DNA of 64,000 nt, taken from the NCBI RefSeq assembly GCF_035830635.1, contig NZ_JAYMFI010000007.1, positions 62,001 through 126,000 on the forward strand, in the 5' to 3' direction. The notes under the pieces are model-generated. The model was not told where the DNA came from, did not search any database, and saw nothing but the letters and a program-made list of their open reading frames with translations. The position numbers and the translations under genes are program-made. Positions 1 through 6,341 of this stretch are shown piece by piece. This DNA is from Adlercreutzia shanghongiae. Lineage in GTDB: Bacteria > Actinomycetota > Coriobacteriia > Coriobacteriales > Eggerthellaceae. Each line of letters opens with the position of its first letter. The stretch's first letter is position 1.

Positions 1-1671
1 GATCACGTTCTAAAGAAATACTGCCCCCGTATTGAGTTCGACTCCTACGAGGACTTCGCCGAGAACTTCAAGATCGAGGTTCCCGAGGCCTTTAACTTCG
101 GCTTCGACGTCGTGGACGAGTGGGCCGCCGTAGAGCCCGATAAGCGCGCCCTTCTGTGGTGCAACGACCACGGCGAGGAGCGCACCTTCACCTTCACCGA
201 CATCAAGCGCCTGTCCAACCAGGCCGCCAACGCCTTCGCCGATATGGGCATTGGCAAGGGTGATGTGGTCATGTGCATTCTGCGCCGCCGCTGGGAGTAC
301 TGGGTGTGCGCCGTCGCGCTCTGCAAGCTGGGCGCCACCATCATCCCGGCGACGCTGCAGCTCACCCGCAAGGACGTGGTCTACCGCGCGAACAGCGCCG
401 ACGTGCGCGCCATCGTGGCCGTGAGCGACGATTACGTGTGCGCCCAGGTGGAAGAGGCCATGTCCGAGTGTCCCACGGTGCGCGAGAAGTTCATCGTCGA
501 CGGCAGCCGCGAGGGCTGGGTCGACTTCGACGACCTCATCGCCGGCTTCCCGGATACCTTCGAGCGGCCCCAGGGCGAGGCCGGTGTCACGTCGAAGGAC
601 ATCATGCTCATGTACTTCACGAGCGGCACCACCGGCAACCCCAAGGCCGTGGAGCACAACTTCGCGCACCCGCTCGGTCACATCATCACGGCGAAGTACT
701 GGCAGCAGGTCAAGGAGGACAAGCTGCATATGTCGGTGACCGACTCGGGCTGGGCCAAGTTCGGCTGGGGCAAGATCTACGGCCAGTGGATCGCCGGCGC
801 CACCATCTTCGCCTACGACATGGACAAGTTCGTGCCCACCAAGCTGCTTCAGAAGATACAGGACTATAAGCTCACCACGTTCTGCGCGCCGCCCACCATG
901 TATCGCTTCATGCTGCAGGAGGACGTGGCCTCCTACGATCTGTCGAGCGTCGAGAACTTCGCCACGGCCGGCGAGCCTTTGAACGCCGAGGTGACCATCC
1001 AGTGGGAGCGCCTCACCGGCAAGAAGATCCGCGAGGGCTTCGGCCAGACCGAGGGCCCGGTGCTTCTGGCCACCTTCCCGTGGGTGGAGCCGCGCCCCGG
1101 CTCCATGGGCAAGCCCTCGCCGCTTCTGAACGTGAAGCTGCTCGACGAGGATGGCCGCGAGGTGGAGGACGGCGAGGAGGGCGCCATCTGCGTCACGGGC
1201 CTCACCGAGGCCTACCCGCCGGGCCTGTTCGTGGGCTACTACGGCAACGAGGAGAAGACGGCCGAGGCGGTGGGCGGAGAGTACTACAACCTGCACGACA
1301 TGGCCTGGCGCGACTCGGACGGCTACTGCTTCTTCGTGGGCCGCAACGACGACGTCATCAAGTGCTCGGGCTACCGCATCGGGCCCTTCGAGGTGGAAAG
1401 CGCGCTCGTGGAGCACCCCGCGGTCGTCGAATGCGCCGTGACGGCCGCGCCCGACCCCATCCGCGGCAAGGTGGTGAAAGCCACCGTCGTGCTCGCCCGC
1501 GGCTACGAGGGCACCGACGCGCTCACCCGCGAGCTGCAGGAGCACGTGAAGAAGACCACGGCGCCCTACAAGTACCCGCGCATCATCGAGTACACCGACG
1601 AGCTGCCCAAGACCATCGGCGGCAAGATCAAGCGCAAGCTCATCCGCCAGACCGACGGCGTTCACGATTAG
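1..1671 (+). CDS. Acyl-CoA synthetase, AMP-forming (5' end cut by window)
   Basis: Adenylate-forming ligase that activates a short or medium-chain carboxylic acid with ATP and joins it to CoA. The reading frame is open from base 1, so the N-terminus lies outside the window; the GTG at 112 is only an internal codon. Seen: the ATP-binding loop YFTSGTTGNPKA (about 613-648), an EGFGQTEG-type A5 motif (about 1033-1056), the hinge region GRNDDVIKCSGYRIGPFEVE split over 1339-1398, and a C-terminal GGKIKRK with the expected catalytic lysine (about 1618-1638). The family is ANL; the overall look is closer to medium-chain/acetyl-type synthetases than to long-chain ones. The exact substrate cannot be read from the sequence. 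It is followed by a terminator and is transcriptionally separate from the cytochrome gene. Confidence 0.88.
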   Translation, partial: DHVLKKYCPRIEFDSYEDFAENFKIEVPEAFNFGFDVVDEWAAVEPDKRALLWCNDHGEERTFTFTDIKRLSNQAANAFADMGIGKGDVVMCILRRRWEYWVCAVALCKLGATIIPATLQLTRKDVVYRANSADVRAIVAVSDDYVCAQVEEAMSECPTVREKFIVDGSREGWVDFDDLIAGFPDTFERPQGEAGVTSKDIMLMYFTSGTTGNPKAVEHNFAHPLGHIITAKYWQQVKEDKLHMSVTDSGWAKFGWGKIYGQWIAGATIFAYDMDKFVPTKLLQKIQDYKLTTFCAPPTMYRFMLQEDVASYDLSSVENFATAGEPLNAEVTIQWERLTGKKIREGFGQTEGPVLLATFPWVEPRPGSMGKPSPLLNVKLLDEDGREVEDGEEGAICVTGLTEAYPPGLFVGYYGNEEKTAEAVGGEYYNLHDMAWRDSDGYCFFVGRNDDVIKCSGYRIGPFEVESALVEHPAVVECAVTAAPDPIRGKVVKATVVLARGYEGTDALTRELQEHVKKTTAPYKYPRIIEYTDELPKTIGGKIKRKLIRQTDGVHD

Positions 1672-1678
1672 GTAACGG

Positions 1679-1708
1679 GAGGCACTCGAAAGGGTGCCTC
1701 TTTCGTTT
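1679..1708 (+). terminator. Intrinsic terminator of the acyl-CoA synthetase gene
   Basis: Seven-base-pair stem GAGGCAC (1679-1685) with GTGCCTC (1694-1700), eight-base loop, followed by TTTCGTTT. It begins eight bases after the stop codon. Confidence 0.8.
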
Positions 1709-1745
1709 GACGAGCACGATTGGCGAAATTTTGCGGTGAGCGGCG

Positions 1746-1775
1746 TTGCCTCGAACCGCGCATATCGGGTATCAT
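1746..1775 (+). promoter_or_regulatory. Probable promoter of the cytochrome c gene
   Basis: TTGCCT (1746-1751) and TATCAT (1770-1775) are separated by 18 bases. Transcription would start near 1782, just where a folded leader begins. Confidence 0.5.
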
Positions 1776-1780
1776 GCTAC

Positions 1781-1908
1781 CGAAGCGAAACCCCAAGGGG
1801 CGATGGCGTCGCGCCAATGAAGCGCCGCCCTTGCCCCTCGAGGTTTGAGGTCAGCTGGGGAGGGCAGATCTTCTCGCTTCGAAGGAAGGAGATGCCGAAG
1901 GGCATCTC
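1781..1908 (+). ncRNA. Candidate structured 5' leader of the cytochrome gene
   Basis: The leader shows nested complementarity: an outer stem CGAAGCGA (1781-1788) with TCGCTTCG (1874-1881), then AACC (1789-1792) with GGTT (1842-1845), then AGGGGC (1796-1801) with GCCCCT (1833-1838), and an inner hairpin GGCG-TCG-CGCC (1805-1815). A separate perfect hairpin GAGATGCC-GAAG-GGCATCTC lies at 1889-1908. I did not recognise a known riboswitch class. It may be a cis-regulatory RNA of the cytochrome gene; that role is inference from pairing alone. Confidence 0.4.
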
Positions 1909-1939
1909 AAGGATCCCCAACTGGAAGGAAGAGGCATGA
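1892..1939 (+). CDS. Possible 15-residue leader peptide coupled to the cytochrome gene
   Basis: A short frame MPKGISRIPNWKEEA starts at an ATG six bases after a GAAGG ribosome-binding sequence. Its TGA stop overlaps the cytochrome ATG (ATGA at 1936-1939), an arrangement typical of translational coupling. It is inside the leader hairpin at 1889-1908, so ribosome movement here could alter that fold. It is very short and could be chance; no homology can be assessed. Confidence 0.3.
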   Translation: MPKGISRIPNWKEEA

Positions 1940-2646
1940 CGGAAGAAGAGAAGAAGGTGGAGCAGTCGGTCGACGAGCCCGCTGCCCAGAAGAAAAAGAA
2001 GAAGTGGCCCATCGTGGTGGGCGTTGTCGTCGCCGTGCTCGTCGTGGCCGGCGCCGGTTTCTGGGTATGGCATGAGCAGCCCAGCTTCTGCAACGCTATT
2101 TGCCACACGCCGATGGATCCCTATCTGCCCACCTACGAGGCTGAGCCGGGCGAGCCTGCCGTGGACAAGTGGGGCAACAACCTCGAGACCGCCAGCGGCA
2201 TGATGGCCGCCGTGCATCGCGCTCAGAACGGCGACACCTGCATGAGCTGCCACGTTCCCACCCTGTCCGAGCAGATCGGCGAGGGCATGAGCTGGGTCAC
2301 CGGCAACTACGAGGTTCTGAACACCCAGACCGGCCAGCAGGTCGTGCCCGAGAAGTCCCTCGAGGACCTCGTGGCCGCCCGCGGTATCGAGCCCGACCAG
2401 TTCTGCCTGAACGAGTCCTGCCACAACATGACGCGCGACGACCTGATCCAGGCCACCTCCGACATGGAGCGCAACCCGCACGTGCCTCAGCACGGCGAGG
2501 TCGCCTGCGGCGAGTGCCACAAGGCCCATCGTTCCTCGGTGAACTACTGCTCCAGCTGCCACAACGACGCCCCTATCCCCGAGGGTTGGATCAGCGCTGC
2601 TGACGACAAGGCCCTGGTGAAGGAGCTCGACAGCCTGAACAAGTAA
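1936..2646 (+). CDS. Membrane-anchored pentaheme cytochrome c (NapC/NrfH or cytochrome c3-like)
   Basis: A 236-residue electron-transfer protein: short basic cytoplasmic N-terminus, one membrane anchor (about residues 24-46), then an extracytoplasmic heme domain. Five heme attachment motifs are visible: CNAICH (52-57, CX3CH), CMSCH (102-106), CLNESCH (157-163, CX4CH), CGECH (191-195) and CSSCH (205-209). Two are non-canonical. It probably passes electrons from membrane menaquinol to an extracellular or membrane-bound reductase; related small multiheme cytochromes are numerous in Eggerthellaceae and often sit beside a flavoprotein or molybdoenzyme partner. No such partner is next to it here, so the terminal acceptor is unknown. 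The start is set by GGAAGGAAGAGGC just upstream. It is monocistronic, with its own promoter and terminator. Confidence 0.85.
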   Translation: MTEEEKKVEQSVDEPAAQKKKKKWPIVVGVVVAVLVVAGAGFWVWHEQPSFCNAICHTPMDPYLPTYEAEPGEPAVDKWGNNLETASGMMAAVHRAQNGDTCMSCHVPTLSEQIGEGMSWVTGNYEVLNTQTGQQVVPEKSLEDLVAARGIEPDQFCLNESCHNMTRDDLIQATSDMERNPHVPQHGEVACGECHKAHRSSVNYCSSCHNDAPIPEGWISAADDKALVKELDSLNK

Positions 2647-2670
2647 TCTCCGCATAGAGATTGCCTTCTT

Positions 2671-2698
2671 AAGGCCGCCTTCGGGCGGCCTTTTTTGT
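2671..2698 (+). terminator. Intrinsic terminator of the cytochrome gene
   Basis: GGCCGCC (2673-2679), TTCG loop, GGCGGCC (2684-2690), then six T. Confidence 0.9.
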
Positions 2699-2726
2699 TC
2701 ATTACGAAAAAAGTCATCGAAAGGGG

Positions 2727-2755
2727 TTGCGCTGCTTTCGCTGCAGTCCTATATT
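2727..2755 (+). promoter_or_regulatory. Promoter of the pyrR-pyrB-pyrC block
   Basis: TTGCGC (2727-2732) and TATATT (2750-2755) with a 17-base spacer. The predicted start near 2762 precedes the PyrR-binding loop by about a dozen bases. Confidence 0.6.
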
Positions 2756-2772
2756 GAGCGCGTCCTTTAAAT

Positions 2773-2888
2773 GCGGTACAGAGAGGCCGACAAGGTAACC
2801 CCATCAGCGCGGGGCGCGCAACGAGAAGCGAGCGAGCCCAAGACGCATCGACGCAGGAAGCCTAGTCGCCAGACGGGCTTTTTCTTTT
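2773..2888 (+). promoter_or_regulatory. PyrR-responsive attenuator of the pyr operon
   Basis: The leader contains ACAGAGAGGCCGACAAGG (within 2775-2800), closely matching the known PyrR-binding loop (AGAGAGGCU then CAAGG). Downstream an imperfect terminator is formed by AAGCC (2858-2862) with GGCTT (2876-2880), with GTC/GAC continuing the stem, followed by TTTCTTTT. In the known mechanism UMP- or UTP-bound PyrR stabilises the binding hairpin, which lets the terminator form and reduces expression when pyrimidines are plentiful. A frame open across this leader is an artefact of the missing stop. Confidence 0.75.
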
Positions 2889-2977
2889 GCCCGAATGGCG
2901 GCACGAAGCGCGCGGAAACTCGGACGCGAGCTTCGCGGACTCGTCTGTACGCACTGACCCTAAAGAAGGGAGTGTGT

Positions 2978-3574
2978 ATGAACGACGAGAGCATGGTCAA
3001 GTCGATCTGCATGGATGCAGACGACATCGAGCGAGCGGTGACGCGCATGGCGCACCAGATCCTCGAGGCCAACAAGGGCGCGCAGAATATCGCGCTCGTG
3101 GGCATCGTCACGCGCGGCGATCTGCTCGCGAAGATGCTGGCCCACAAAATCGAGGAGATCGAAGGGGTTGAGGTGCCCCTGGGCAAGCTGGACATCAGCT
3201 TCTATCGCGACGACTTCGCGACCCATATGTCTCCTGAAGTCCATTCCACCGAAATCGATTTCGACATCGACGGCCTTACGGTTGTTCTGGTCGACGACGT
3301 CCTTTACACCGGGCGCACTATCCGTGCGGCGCTCGACGCCCTCATGGACATCGGCCGCCCGGCCGCCGTGGAGCTGGCGGTGCTCGTGGACCGCGGCCAT
3401 CGCGAGCTGCCCATCCGCGCCGACTTCGTGGGCAAGAACGTGCCCTCTTCCTCCAGCGAGAACGTCCGTTTGTTCCTCGAAGAGGTCGACGGCGTCTCCG
3501 CGGTGGAGATTCTGGATATCGAGCCGGGCAAGCGCGCAGGCGCCGCGGCACTGACTAAGAAGGAAGGTGAGTAG
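2978..3574 (+). CDS. pyrR: Bifunctional pyrimidine operon attenuator / uracil phosphoribosyltransferase
   Basis: RNA-binding regulator of the type I phosphoribosyltransferase fold, 198 residues. The PRPP-binding signature VLVDDVLYTGRT lies at about residues 103-114, and VTRGDLLA (44-51) matches the conserved segment of PyrR proteins. The frame extends upstream through the attenuator, but the ATG at 2978 is preceded by AAGAAGGGAG and gives the usual family length, so it is chosen. It is first in a tight series with pyrB (4 bases apart) and pyrC. Its own leader and that of carA carry matching target sites, so it should control both blocks. Confidence 0.95.
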   Translation: MNDESMVKSICMDADDIERAVTRMAHQILEANKGAQNIALVGIVTRGDLLAKMLAHKIEEIEGVEVPLGKLDISFYRDDFATHMSPEVHSTEIDFDIDGLTVVLVDDVLYTGRTIRAALDALMDIGRPAAVELAVLVDRGHRELPIRADFVGKNVPSSSSENVRLFLEEVDGVSAVEILDIEPGKRAGAAALTKKEGE

Positions 3575-3578
3575 GTCA

Positions 3579-4523
3579 ATGGCCTTCGATCACAAGCACC
3601 TTATCGACATCACCGAGTACTCGGCCGATGACATCATGACCATTCTGGAGACGGCCAAGAACTTCAAGCAGGTGAACGAGCGCCGCATCAAGAAGGTGCC
3701 CACGCTCAAGGGCTTCACCGTGGTGAACATGTTCAACGAGCCCTCCACCCGCACCCGCTCCTCCTTCGAGATCGCCGAGAAGCGCCTGTCTGCCGACTCC
3801 CTGAACTTCGGCGGCTCCTCCACGGCCACGGTGAAGGGCGAGAGTTTGGTGGACACCGTGAAGACGCTGTGCTCCTACAAGATCGACTGCATCGTGGTGC
3901 GCGACCGCTGGGCGGGCGTGCCCCGCAAGATCGCGGACGTCTCCGGCGTGTCGGTCATCGACGCCGGCGACGGCAAGCACCAGCATCCCACCCAGGCGCT
4001 ACTGGATCTGTACTCCATCTGGGAGGAGAAGGGCTCCTTCGATAACCTGCACGTGGGCGTGGTGGGCGACATCGCGCACTCCCGCGTGTGCGGCTCGCTC
4101 ATCCCGGCGCTGAAGATCATGGGCTGCGAGGTGACGGTCATAGCACCCCCCACGCTCCTGCCCGCTCGCCCCGACATCCTGGGCGCCGACCATGTGACGA
4201 GCAACCTGGACGAGGCCCTGCCCGAGCTGGACGTGGTGTACATGCTGCGCATCCAGCGCGAGCGCTTCGAGGGCGCGCCGTATCCGAACCTGCGCGAGTA
4301 CAACCTTCTCTACGGCCTCACCGAAGAGCGCGACCGTCTCATGAAGCCCGACGCATGCGTGTGCCACCCGGGTCCCATCAACCGCGGCGTGGAGCTCGAC
4401 AGCTTCATGGCCGACCACCCCAAGCGCTCCATCATCCTCGACCAAGTCTACGCCGGCGTCCTCGTGCGCATGGCCGCCCTGTACCTGCTCCTAGGAGGTA
4501 GCAACGATGGCATTGATGCTTAA
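3579..4523 (+). CDS. pyrB: Aspartate carbamoyltransferase catalytic subunit
   Basis: Joins carbamoyl phosphate and L-aspartate to N-carbamoylaspartate, the first committed step of pyrimidine synthesis. At 314 residues it has normal catalytic-chain length. The carbamoyl-phosphate loop STRTR is at residues 56-60 and HPTQ at 136-139; HPGPINRGVEL near the C-terminus matches the aspartate domain. The ATG at 3579 is chosen over an in-frame GTG at 3567 because that GTG lies inside the ribosome-binding sequence AAGGAAGGTGAG. The 3' end overlaps pyrC by 17 bases. No pyrI regulatory-chain gene is present nearby. Confidence 0.96.
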   Translation: MAFDHKHLIDITEYSADDIMTILETAKNFKQVNERRIKKVPTLKGFTVVNMFNEPSTRTRSSFEIAEKRLSADSLNFGGSSTATVKGESLVDTVKTLCSYKIDCIVVRDRWAGVPRKIADVSGVSVIDAGDGKHQHPTQALLDLYSIWEEKGSFDNLHVGVVGDIAHSRVCGSLIPALKIMGCEVTVIAPPTLLPARPDILGADHVTSNLDEALPELDVVYMLRIQRERFEGAPYPNLREYNLLYGLTEERDRLMKPDACVCHPGPINRGVELDSFMADHPKRSIILDQVYAGVLVRMAALYLLLGGSNDGIDA

Positions 4524-5799
4524 GAACGCCCGTCTGATCGACCCCCAGATCGGCCTGGACGAAGTGGCCGACATCCTCATCCGCGACGGTAAGATCGTGG
4601 AGGTGGGCCACAACCTTTCCATGGAGAAGGGCGTCGAGCGCGACCTTTCCGGTAAGATCGTCACCCCCGGCCTCGTGGACATGCACGTGCACTTCCGCGA
4701 TCCGGGCCAGGAGCAGAAAGAGGACATCGCCTCCGGCTCTCGCGCCGCTGCCCATGGTGGCTTCACGGCCGTGTGCACCATGCCGAACACGAGCCCGGTG
4801 GTGGACGACGCCGTGGCCGTGGAGTACGTGAAGGCCCGCGCCGCCGCGGTGGGGAAGTGCCGCGTCATTCCGTCGGGTGCCTGCTCCAAGGACCTCAAAG
4901 GCGAAGTGCTCTCGGACATGGGCGACATGTACGCCCACGGCGCGCCCGTGTTCACCGACGACGGCCACGGCATCCAGGACGCCGGCATGATGCGCCGCGT
5001 CATGGACTACGCCCGCCAGTTCGACACCGTCGTCATGGCCCACTGCCAGGACGACTCGCTGGTATCCGACGGCCAGGTGAACGAGGGCGTGGCGAGCACG
5101 CGTCTGGGCATGGTCGGCTGGCCGGCCGAGGGCGAGGAGCTCGAGATCGCCCGCGACATCGCGCTCTGCCGCCTTACGGGCTGCCCGCTGCATATCCAGC
5201 ACATCACCACCAAGCGCGGACTGGATCTGGTGGCTGCTGCCAAGGCCGAGGGCCTGCCGGTGACCTGCGAGGTGACTCCGCACCATATGTTCCTCACCGA
5301 GGACGACATCACCGCCGAGTACCAGACCTCGCTCAAGGTGAACCCGCCGCTGCGCACCGCCGAGGACGCCGCCGCGCTCATCGAGGGTCTGAAGAGCGGC
5401 GTGATCGACGCCATCGTCACCGATCACGCGCCCCACACCGACTGGGAGAAGGACCGCGAGTTCGAGCTGGCTCCCTTCGGCATGACCGGGCTCGAGACCT
5501 CGCTCTCCCTCGTGCTCACGCACCTCGTGCGCACGGGCGTCATCGACTACAGCCGCATGGTCGAGGCCATGGCCGTCGCCCCGCGCGAGATCCTGCGCCA
5601 GGAGCCGGTGAAGATCGAGGCCGGTTCTACCGCCGATCTTACAGTCATCGATCCCGAGGCCGCCTGGACGGTCGCCGTGGGGGACTTCTGCTCCAAGGCC
5701 AACAACTCCGGCTTCATCGGGGCCGAGCTCGTGGGCCGCGCCACCGACGTCTACGTCGGCGGTTACGCCACCATGGAGGACGGCGCCATCGTCGAGTAG
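4507..5799 (+). CDS. pyrC: Dihydroorotase (class I type)
   Basis: Zinc amidohydrolase that cyclises carbamoylaspartate to dihydroorotate. The 430-residue length and HVHFRDPG (H60 and H62) are those of the longer dihydroorotase class; TDHAPH (D306) supplies the catalytic aspartate, and HCQD and HH residues lie between as further metal ligands. Translation starts inside the end of pyrB behind AGGAGGTAGC, so the two are likely coupled. A weak hairpin follows the gene; the next pyr genes resume only at carA, 2.6 kb on. Confidence 0.96.
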   Translation: MALMLKNARLIDPQIGLDEVADILIRDGKIVEVGHNLSMEKGVERDLSGKIVTPGLVDMHVHFRDPGQEQKEDIASGSRAAAHGGFTAVCTMPNTSPVVDDAVAVEYVKARAAAVGKCRVIPSGACSKDLKGEVLSDMGDMYAHGAPVFTDDGHGIQDAGMMRRVMDYARQFDTVVMAHCQDDSLVSDGQVNEGVASTRLGMVGWPAEGEELEIARDIALCRLTGCPLHIQHITTKRGLDLVAAAKAEGLPVTCEVTPHHMFLTEDDITAEYQTSLKVNPPLRTAEDAAALIEGLKSGVIDAIVTDHAPHTDWEKDREFELAPFGMTGLETSLSLVLTHLVRTGVIDYSRMVEAMAVAPREILRQEPVKIEAGSTADLTVIDPEAAWTVAVGDFCSKANNSGFIGAELVGRATDVYVGGYATMEDGAIVE

Positions 5800-5831
5800 G
5801 CATCTGCCGCGAAATAACGCTTCATCTGGAA

Positions 5832-5860
5832 GGGGCTGTCTTCGGGCGGTCCCTTCTTGC
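5832..5860 (+). terminator. Weak terminator-like hairpin after pyrC
   Basis: GGGGCTG (5832-5838) pairs with CGGTCCC (5847-5853) using two G-T pairs, followed by TTCTTGCTTCT. It would end the pyrR-pyrB-pyrC transcript before the accessory insert. Confidence 0.5.
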
Positions 5861-5941
5861 TTCTCCCGACACTCCGGAGCACCCGCCCCCCAGTCTCGTA
5901 GGCTACCCCTGGCGGGGCTGTGCGCAAGAGTCTGTTGCAGC

Positions 5942-6157
5942 TTACCGCTCGACTTCGTCCTGGTCGCTTGAATTCAACGCGGCGCATGAGAGGTCATCGT
6001 AGAGCCCCTCGTCCTCGGGGGCGTCCATCCAGGGCGGGAGGACGGTGATGCCCGTAGTGGAATCAGGGCGCAGCGTCTCTCGCCCGTTCAGAGCCTGTCG
6101 CTTCAGCTCTTCGATTGTGCGGAACTCAATCTCGGCGTCCTTCGTTGCGGTTGGCAT
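5942..6157 (-). CDS. Small hypothetical protein, 71 residues
   Basis: Not recognised. A 71-residue, mostly polar and acidic protein with no membrane segment. The ATG has a good ribosome-binding site (GAGGAGG seven bases upstream on the reverse strand), which is the main reason to accept it. It runs divergently from the AAA-ATPase gene, so 6158-6341 may hold promoters for both. An unannotated partner or antitoxin-like role is possible but nothing in the sequence shows it. Confidence 0.5.
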   Translation of the reverse strand: MPTATKDAEIEFRTIEELKRQALNGRETLRPDSTTGITVLPPWMDAPEDEGLYDDLSCAALNSSDQDEVER

Positions 6158-6274
6158 AGCGCACCTCCTCGGAGTGTCCCAATGTTACCGCGAAAGGGTA
6201 TGTCGTTGGAGATGGGACGATACAGTCGATGACTCGCTGTTGGCGGTATGCACCCGCTTCCGCTCATTCCCTGT

Positions 6275-6308
6275 GAAGGACCGCATGCAGCGGTCCTTCG
6301 TTTATAAT
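6275..6308 (+). promoter_or_regulatory. Inverted repeat abutting a -10 box upstream of the AAA-ATPase gene
   Basis: A perfect ten-base inverted repeat GAAGGACCGC (6275-6284) / GCGGTCCTTC (6290-6299) with a five-base spacer stands four bases before TATAAT (6303-6308). It covers where the -35 region would be; no good -35 hexamer is visible. It could be an operator or a terminator for read-through. Confidence 0.45.
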
Positions 6309-6341
6309 CGGGGAAACGCTACGAGGGAGAAAGGCGGCGGC

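Noticed and set aside
1781..1908. Known riboswitch (c-di-GMP, fluoride, molybdenum cofactor, cobalamin) before the cytochrome gene
   Set aside because: None of the conserved core sequences of these classes could be recognised, so only a generic structured leader is claimed.
2771..2977. N-terminal extension of PyrR through its leader
   Set aside because: The frame is open by chance across the attenuator; the ATG at 2978 has a ribosome-binding site and yields normal length.
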